Positions 33,058-38,423 of a stretch of DNA of 38,423 bases are shown here, piece after piece (the stretch's first letter is position 1; every line of letters begins with the position of its first letter). The stretch spans positions 1 through 38,423 of the forward strand of contig JAURFT010000009.1 of NCBI GenBank assembly GCA_030834185.1, written 5' to 3'. Origin of the DNA: Candidatus Nanopelagicales bacterium. GTDB lineage: Bacteria > Actinomycetota > Actinomycetes > S36-B12 > UBA5976. The position numbers were made by a program, and so were the translations under genes. Under the pieces are notes generated by a model. It saw only the letters and a list, made by a program, of their open reading frames with translations, did no database searches and was not told where the DNA came from.

Positions 33058-34703
33058 CCTTAGATGAGCAGTTGATTAAAACTGCGCAAGACTGGGTAGC
33101 TCAAGATTTTGATGAAGCAAATATTGCAGAGCTAACTGAATTAATAACTGCAGCTAAAAGTAATCCCAGCGCAGTTGCTGAGCTGGCAACTAGATTTAGT
33201 GGTCCATTAAAATTTGGTACTGCAGGATTGCGGGCAAAAACTGGAGCTGGCGAAAGTCAGATGAATCGCGCCAGTGTGGCTAAAGCTGCTTTTGGTGTTG
33301 CAACTTGGATGCAATCTCAGCAATACCGCACTTTAGTTGTTGGCAATGATGCGCGAACTGGTTCTAATGCGTACGCAACAGATACTTGCAATATTGCCGC
33401 AGCGCTTGGTTTAACCGTTATCCGACTGGAAAATCCGCTACCTACTCCAGTTTTAGCTTATGCATTGACCAAATTAAAAGCTGATGCCGCAATCATGGTT
33501 ACCGCATCTCATAATCCTGCATCAGATAATGGCTACAAGGTGTATGACAAAACTGGATCACAGATTATTAGTCCAACCGACGAAGAAATAGCTGAGCTGA
33601 TTTCAACTGCTCCAAAAGCAAATCAAATAGATCGCTCTGGTGCTTATCAAGATTTAACTATGATTGATGAATATGTAGATTTTGTAGCATCCAAGGCGCT
33701 TTACGACTTATCTAAAGACGTTAAAATTGCCTATACAGCGCTGCATGGGGTTGGGTCAGTCACTTTTAATAAGTTGATGAAAAAACTTGGTTACTTAAAA
33801 ATTTTTGAAGTCGATAAACAGCAGCTCCCAGCTCCTAATTTTCCAACCGTCAAATTCCCTAATCCAGAAGAAGATGGAGCGATGGAATTAGTGCTTGAAG
33901 TTGCTAGCGCCAACCAGGTAGATGTGGTGATTGCCAATGATCCAGATGCTGACCGCACAGCGGTTGCGGTGCCAACCAAATCTGGATGGCGCGTGCTTAC
34001 TGGCGATGAGCTTGGCACGCTGCTTGCCTGGTGGTGCATTAAACGCCGAGAGTTAAATGGCGAAGCAATAGCAGGAGCGATGGCAGCCTCAATTGTTTCA
34101 GGATCCATGTGTAAAAGAATTGCTGAAGCACATGGTTTGGAATTTTTTTATACCTTAACTGGATTTAAATATGTTAGTCGAGTTCCCGAATTAATTTTTG
34201 GTTATGAAGAAGCAATTGGATACGCAGTGCTGCCCGCTCAGGTAAAAGATAAGGATGGAATTTCTGCAGCTTTATTTGCCGTAGAATTAATTTCTTACCT
34301 AAAATCACAAAATAGTTCTGCTGTTGAACAGTTAGAAAGTTTGTATAGTGAATTTGGAACTGTGCTAACAAAACAAATAACGCTTCGGTTAGATTCAATT
34401 GAAGCTGTTACAAACAAACTAAATGGCTTGGTTGCAAATCTTCCAAGCCGGCTTGGCACAATTGCGCTGCAACAGATAGAAAATTTTGCAGATGGCATAG
34501 ATTCACTGCCAAAATCCAATGGCATCAAACTCAACTTTAATAATGGTCGAGTAATTATTCGGCCAAGCGGCACTGAGCCGAAACTCAAATGCTATATCGA
34601 AGTATTTGGTCCCCCAACTAAGCAGTTAGCTACCCAGCAAGGCGAACTTCAAGACCTGCTTGTTGAACTCACAGCTTCGCTTACCGAGCTGTTTGCTACC
34701 TAG
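33054..34703 (+). CDS. pmmB: Phosphohexo/pentomutase (PmmB type)
   Basis: A 549-residue alpha-D-phosphohexomutase of the larger PGM2/PmmB group. It has FGTAGLRAKTGAGESQMNRA near the N terminus, the phosphoserine loop VTASHNPASDNGYKVYDKTG, metal loop NDPDADRTAVAVP, FGYEEAIGYAV and the C-terminal RPSGTEPKLKCYIE. Members of this group often act on ribose- and deoxyribose-1-P. Between a nucleoside phosphorylase and deoC, the likely job is converting (deoxy)ribose-1-P to the 5-phosphate, more than mannose metabolism; manB upstream covers that. ATGA overlap with punA. Confidence 0.92.
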   Translation: MTLDEQLIKTAQDWVAQDFDEANIAELTELITAAKSNPSAVAELATRFSGPLKFGTAGLRAKTGAGESQMNRASVAKAAFGVATWMQSQQYRTLVVGNDARTGSNAYATDTCNIAAALGLTVIRLENPLPTPVLAYALTKLKADAAIMVTASHNPASDNGYKVYDKTGSQIISPTDEEIAELISTAPKANQIDRSGAYQDLTMIDEYVDFVASKALYDLSKDVKIAYTALHGVGSVTFNKLMKKLGYLKIFEVDKQQLPAPNFPTVKFPNPEEDGAMELVLEVASANQVDVVIANDPDADRTAVAVPTKSGWRVLTGDELGTLLAWWCIKRRELNGEAIAGAMAASIVSGSMCKRIAEAHGLEFFYTLTGFKYVSRVPELIFGYEEAIGYAVLPAQVKDKDGISAALFAVELISYLKSQNSSAVEQLESLYSEFGTVLTKQITLRLDSIEAVTNKLNGLVANLPSRLGTIALQQIENFADGIDSLPKSNGIKLNFNNGRVIIRPSGTEPKLKCYIEVFGPPTKQLATQQGELQDLLVELTASLTELFAT

Positions 34704-34761
34704 CAAGCAGTGCTAAGTTTTAGACTAGAACTGGCAATAGATTTGCCCGAAGGTGGGTTTC

Positions 34762-35682
34762 ATGAAGATCGCAGTTGTTGGTAGCACCAACATCGACATG
34801 GTTGCATATGCCCAAGTGCTGCCTGAAGCTGGCCAAACGTTAAAAGGTGATAATTTCAGTTTGGGTTTTGGTGGCAAGGGTGCAAATCAAGCGGTAATGG
34901 CAGCTCGCTTTGGCGCTGCGGTTTATATGGTTAATTCAATTGGTGAAGATGTATTTGGTGATACAACTTTAGCTAACTTTGCCGCTGAGAATGTAAATGT
35001 GGAATTTGTATCAAGAGTTTCTGGCCCATCTGGCGTTGCCCCAATCTGGGTTGCAGCTGATGGTTCTAATCGAATCATCGTAGTGCCTGGAGCAAATGGG
35101 AAAATGACAGTTGATCAAGTAGAAACTGCAATCTCAAAAATTCCAGATTTGAAAGTTGTGCTTGGTCAATTTGAGATTCCACAAAATGTAACTGCGGCTG
35201 CATTTCAAGCTGCTCGTGCTCGTGGTGCCATAACTATTTTTAACCCGGCGCCATTTGAACCAATAAGTGATCAGCTGCGGTTGAACTGCGATTGGATAAT
35301 TCCAAATGAATCTGAGTTTGCCGGTCTTCATCCAGCTGGAAAACTGCCAACCACCGATAATGAAATTATGGAGCTAGGTCAGATTTTAAATACTAATTTA
35401 TGTGTCACCTTGGGTGCAGCTGGCGTTGCGCTGTTAAGTAAAGGGGCAGCTGTGATTCGAATTGCAGCACCGGTTGTAAAGCCTGTTGATACAACTGGGG
35501 CTGGAGATGCATTTGTGGGTGCTTTTGCTTTTGGCTTAATGCAGGACTTGCCAGCCGAATTAGCAGCAAAAATGGGCACTACGGCTGCATCTTTAAGCGT
35601 TACTCGGCTAGGTACTCAAGCTTCTTACCCCACTAAATTGGAAGCAGCCGAAATTTTCAGTACCGTTAGCACAAGATCATGA
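34762..35682 (+). CDS. rbsK: Ribokinase (PfkB family sugar kinase)
   Basis: A 306-residue PfkB kinase, most like ribokinase, phosphorylating ribose to ribose-5-P. It starts MKIAVVGSTNIDMVAYA, then LGFGGKGANQAVMAARFGA, and the C-terminal active site PVDTTGAGDAFVGAFAFGL with the catalytic Asp of GAGD. The ATG at 34762 is chosen because GAAGG lies about eight bases upstream and the sequence matches the family start; a GTG three codons earlier is possible. TAGATT at 34738-34743 may be its own -10. Its end overlaps deoC by four bases. Substrate could be deoxyribose given the neighbours (a deoxyribokinase), which would feed deoC directly. Confidence 0.88.
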   Translation: MKIAVVGSTNIDMVAYAQVLPEAGQTLKGDNFSLGFGGKGANQAVMAARFGAAVYMVNSIGEDVFGDTTLANFAAENVNVEFVSRVSGPSGVAPIWVAADGSNRIIVVPGANGKMTVDQVETAISKIPDLKVVLGQFEIPQNVTAAAFQAARARGAITIFNPAPFEPISDQLRLNCDWIIPNESEFAGLHPAGKLPTTDNEIMELGQILNTNLCVTLGAAGVALLSKGAAVIRIAAPVVKPVDTTGAGDAFVGAFAFGLMQDLPAELAAKMGTTAASLSVTRLGTQASYPTKLEAAEIFSTVSTRS

Positions 35683-36641
35683 TGCTAAATAACCGCACCG
35701 CGCACCCAACCGCGCTGCTTGATGTCGCAACTAGCGATGCCAGCCTGCGAAATTTCTTGCACGGTTTAGCTGGCGTGGATCAAGTAGGTGCAGACGCTAG
35801 AGCTGCGATGCTGGCAACTAGGTCAATAAAATCAAGTGCAAAAGCTGCTGGTATTGATCTTGCAATCAGCATGATTGATCTGACCACGCTAGAAGGTTCA
35901 GATACCGCTGGCAAAGTTAGAACGCTTTGTGCGAAAGCAAAACAACCTGATGCTAACGATTTAACAGTTCCTGCTGTTGCTGCAGTTTGTGTTTATGGAG
36001 ATATGGCAAAAATTGCTAAGGCCGAACTTAGAAATACAAACATAAAGGTGGCTGCAGTAGCGACAGCATTTCCATCTGGCAGAGCCAGCCTTAAAGTGAA
36101 AATCTTAGATACCCAAGAAGCTGTAGCTAACGGTGCAGATGAAATTGATATGGTGATCGATCGAGGTGCGTTTTTAAGTGGAAGATACCTTGATGTATTT
36201 AATGAGATCACAGCAATTAAACAAGCCTGCGGTGATGCTCACTTAAAAGTAATTTTAGAAACTGGCGAACTAAAAACTTACGACTTTGTTAAGCGTGCCT
36301 CTTGGTTGGCAATGCTAGCTGGCGCTGATTTCATAAAAACTTCTACTGGCAAAATTCAACCAGCCGCAACCCTTCCGGTGACATTGGTGATGCTGCAATC
36401 TATTCGAGATTTTGAAGCGTTAACCAATTTGAAAATTGGTATGAAACCAGCAGGTGGCATTAGAACTACTAAAGATGCCTTGAAATATTTGGTTTTAGTG
36501 AATGAAACGTTAGGAGAAAGTTGGTTGACACCTAACTTATTTAGATTAGGTGCATCAAGCTTGCTTAATGATTTGTTGATGCAGAAATATCGACTCAAAA
36601 CTGGAAATTATTCTGGTGCTGACTATGTGACGGTGGATTAA
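35679..36641 (+). CDS. deoC: Deoxyribose-phosphate aldolase
   Basis: A 320-residue class I aldolase that splits 2-deoxyribose-5-P into glyceraldehyde-3-P and acetaldehyde. The Schiff-base Lys is K220 in GADFIKTSTGK; the second Lys lies in MKPAGGIRTTKDAL, and ISMIDLTTLEG and VCVYGDMAKIA mark the barrel start. It is longer than the ~220-250 residue bacterial enzymes because of an N-terminal extension of about 60 residues, as in the longer eukaryote/actinobacterial type. Two ATGs stand in tandem at the start. The TAATG junction with the aldehyde dehydrogenase suggests that the acetaldehyde released is oxidised immediately. Confidence 0.93.
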   Translation: MMLNNRTAHPTALLDVATSDASLRNFLHGLAGVDQVGADARAAMLATRSIKSSAKAAGIDLAISMIDLTTLEGSDTAGKVRTLCAKAKQPDANDLTVPAVAAVCVYGDMAKIAKAELRNTNIKVAAVATAFPSGRASLKVKILDTQEAVANGADEIDMVIDRGAFLSGRYLDVFNEITAIKQACGDAHLKVILETGELKTYDFVKRASWLAMLAGADFIKTSTGKIQPAATLPVTLVMLQSIRDFEALTNLKIGMKPAGGIRTTKDALKYLVLVNETLGESWLTPNLFRLGASSLLNDLLMQKYRLKTGNYSGADYVTVD

Positions 36642-38086
36642 TGACGAAATTTGAATATTCACCAGCGCTTGAGTCAACATCTGTAGTTGATATAAAGCCA
36701 AGCTATGACTTATTTATCAACAATGAATTTGTGGCAAGTAAGAATGGTTCAAAATTTCAAACAATTAACCCAGCAACAGAGCAGGTCCTAGCAGAGATCA
36801 CCGCAGCCACTGCTGAGGATGTTGATATTGCTGTTAAAGCTGCTCGTAAGGCATTTAAGTCTTGGTCTAAGTTGGCTGGTAGCGAGCGAGCTAAATACAT
36901 TTATCGAATTGCTCGAATTATTCAAGATCGAGCCCGCGAGATTGCTGTATTGGAGACGCTCAATAACGGCAAGCCAATTCGAGAATCTCGCGATGTCGAT
37001 ATTCCGCTAGTTGCAGCACACTTTTTCCATTACGCAGGCTGGGCAGATAAGTTGCAGTATGCCGGTGTGGGCCCAAATCCAACCCCGCATGGAGTTGTGG
37101 GCCAGATAATTCCATGGAATTTCCCAATGCTGATGCTTGCTTGGAAGATCGCCCCTGCGCTAGCTGCAGGAAATACGGTTGTGCTTAAACCAGCTGAAAC
37201 AACTTCGCTTACAGCGTTGCTATTCGCTGAAATATGTCAACAAGCTGATCTGCCAGCTGGAGTTGTAAATATTGTCACTGGTGCTGGCGAAACTGGTCGT
37301 TCCATTGTTAATCATTCAGATATCAATAAATTAGCTTTTACCGGCTCCACAGAGGTTGGTCGGTATATTGCTAAAGCAGCTGCCGGTACTAATAAAAAAT
37401 TGACCTTAGAGCTTGGTGGTAAAGCTGCCAATATTGTCTTTGATGATGCACCGCTGGATCAAACTATTGAAGGCATTGTCAATGGTATTTTCTTTAATCA
37501 AGGGCATGTTTGCTGTGCTGGATCAAGATTGCTAGTGCAAGAATCAATTCATGATGAATTGATGGCGCTGCTTTATCAACGTCTTGATCTTCTGCGAGTT
37601 GGTGATCCACTTGATAAAAATACCGATGTTGGTGCGATCAATTCAGCTTCACAGTTGGCAAAAATCCATGAACTCGCTGCTAGTGGAGATGCCCAAGGCG
37701 CCCATCGCTGGAGCGCATCTTGTCAGCTACCAACGAATGGTTTCTGGTTTCCTCCAACTGTGTTTACAAATGTTTCACAATCTCATCGCATTGCGCAAGA
37801 AGAAATATTTGGCCCAGTATTAAGTGTGCTTACTTTCCGTACCCCAGATGAAGCAATTGCAAAAGCTAACAACACCCCATATGGACTTAGCGCTGGTATC
37901 TGGAGCGAAAAGGGAAGTCGAATTTTGCAAGTGGCCGCTGAGCTTAAGGCTGGCGTAGTTTGGGCAAACACCTTTAATAAATTTGATCCCACAAGTCCGT
38001 TTGGTGGCTACAAAGAATCTGGCTACGGCCGCGAAGGTGGTCGCCAGGGACTTGAGGCCTATTTGGCAGCGAGCACAGATGAATAA
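36641..38086 (+). CDS. NAD(P)-dependent aldehyde dehydrogenase
   Basis: A 481-residue aldehyde dehydrogenase. It has PWNFPMLMLAWKIAPALAAG, GSTEVGRYIAKAAAG, the general-base Glu in LTLELGGKAANIV, the catalytic Cys near residue 290 in FNQGHVCCAGSRL, and EEIFGPVLSVL plus SPFGGYKESGYGREGG at the C terminus, so it looks fully active. It begins on the last base of the deoC stop and is followed by a second dehydrogenase in an 8-base overlap. Likely substrate is acetaldehyde from deoC, giving acetate, but a wider aldehyde range is possible. Confidence 0.93.
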   Translation: MTKFEYSPALESTSVVDIKPSYDLFINNEFVASKNGSKFQTINPATEQVLAEITAATAEDVDIAVKAARKAFKSWSKLAGSERAKYIYRIARIIQDRAREIAVLETLNNGKPIRESRDVDIPLVAAHFFHYAGWADKLQYAGVGPNPTPHGVVGQIIPWNFPMLMLAWKIAPALAAGNTVVLKPAETTSLTALLFAEICQQADLPAGVVNIVTGAGETGRSIVNHSDINKLAFTGSTEVGRYIAKAAAGTNKKLTLELGGKAANIVFDDAPLDQTIEGIVNGIFFNQGHVCCAGSRLLVQESIHDELMALLYQRLDLLRVGDPLDKNTDVGAINSASQLAKIHELAASGDAQGAHRWSASCQLPTNGFWFPPTVFTNVSQSHRIAQEEIFGPVLSVLTFRTPDEAIAKANNTPYGLSAGIWSEKGSRILQVAAELKAGVVWANTFNKFDPTSPFGGYKESGYGREGGRQGLEAYLAASTDE

Positions 38087-38423
38087 TCCAATTGAGGTAA
38101 CTCGCACTGCAAAACTATTTATTAACGGTGCATTCCCCCGCTCTGAATCAGGTAAGTCCTACCTTGTAAGTGATGCCAAAGGTAATTTCATTGCCAACGT
38201 GGCAAATGCAACCCGTAAAGATGCCCGAGATGCAGTTGGTGCTGCTGCTGCAGCGCAACCAAAATGGGCAGCAGTTAGCGCTTACAATCGTGGTCAGATT
38301 TTGTATCGGATTGCTGAAATGCTACAAGGCCGAAGCGCGCAATTTGAAGCTGAACTTAATGCTGCAGGTGTAAAGCATGCGGCAGCTGAAATCGCGCAAG
38401 CGATTGATCGAATCATTTGGTAT
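38079..38423 (+). CDS. Second aldehyde dehydrogenase, N-terminal part (cut by window edge)
   Basis: The first 115 residues of another aldehyde dehydrogenase family protein, reading MNNPIEVTRTAKLFINGAF with KWAAVSAYNRGQILYRIAEM and a heptad-like AELNAAGVKHAAAEI. The catalytic Cys lies beyond the edge. It overlaps the previous gene by eight bases. It is clearly a different subfamily from the first dehydrogenase, since the aligned N-terminal stretches differ throughout. Tandem aldehyde dehydrogenases beside deoC occur in other actinobacteria (Streptomyces, from memory). One may act on acetaldehyde and the other on a second product, but this is open. Confidence 0.85.
   Translation, partial: MNNPIEVTRTAKLFINGAFPRSESGKSYLVSDAKGNFIANVANATRKDARDAVGAAAAAQPKWAAVSAYNRGQILYRIAEMLQGRSAQFEAELNAAGVKHAAAEIAQAIDRIIWY

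Overview
The window looks like a stretch of chromosome from a low-GC, streamlined actinobacterium. The best guess is a freshwater acI / Nanopelagicales type, but this is inferred from composition and gene content, not from a marker gene. The actinobacterial signs are a WhiB regulator, a DUF3499 gene, an acyl-CoA carboxylase with an epsilon subunit, an LpdA-type quinone reductase, and a gene order that follows the Mycobacterium tuberculosis whiB2/manB to punA/pmmB neighbourhood (about Rv3255c to Rv3308, from memory). Streamlining shows in 4- to 14-nt gene overlaps, convergent genes that overlap at their 3' ends, and almost no intergenic DNA. No stretch of 300 bases or more lacks a gene. I see no tRNA, rRNA, CRISPR array, insertion sequence or clear intrinsic terminator.

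Region 1 (1-8251) is an envelope-precursor and regulator block. It holds ahcY (partial), a phosphosugar isomerase, an unusually small Trm112-like zinc protein, manB, DUF3499, a degenerate zincin-like protein, whiB, a sugar-1-phosphate nucleotidyltransferase (manC-like), a SpoIID-domain protein and a LytR-CpsA-Psr (LCP) glycopolymer transferase.

Region 2 (8241-23852) is a glycan island placed between LCP and purE. It encodes a double glycosyltransferase, a coiled-coil protein of unknown function, UDP-GlcNAc 2-epimerase, a UDP-ManNAc-type dehydrogenase, a Wzm/Wzt-like ABC exporter, three more glycosyltransferases, a sulfotransferase, a UDP-glucose dehydrogenase, and CysD plus a CysN-CysC fusion that together make PAPS. 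Read together, this is a candidate pathway for a uronic-acid-rich, sulfated wall polysaccharide that is exported by an ABC transporter and attached to peptidoglycan by LCP. This is the most interesting system in the window. No sulfate-reduction gene accompanies the PAPS genes.

Region 3 (23845-32196) is housekeeping: purE, purK, birA, the acyl-CoA carboxylase set (beta, epsilon, alpha) with maf, a small membrane protein, and the LpdA-like flavoprotein. Region 4 (32254-38423) is a tightly packed nucleoside/pentose salvage operon: purine nucleoside phosphorylase, phosphopentomutase/phosphomannomutase, ribokinase, deoxyribose-phosphate aldolase and two aldehyde dehydrogenases (the second cut by the window edge).

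Several genes at transcription-unit starts show a TAnnnT-like -10 box exactly six bases before an ATG or GTG, which suggests leaderless transcripts. The whiB promoter carries a 24-bp near-palindrome and the birA/accD divergent promoter a perfect 9-bp inverted repeat.
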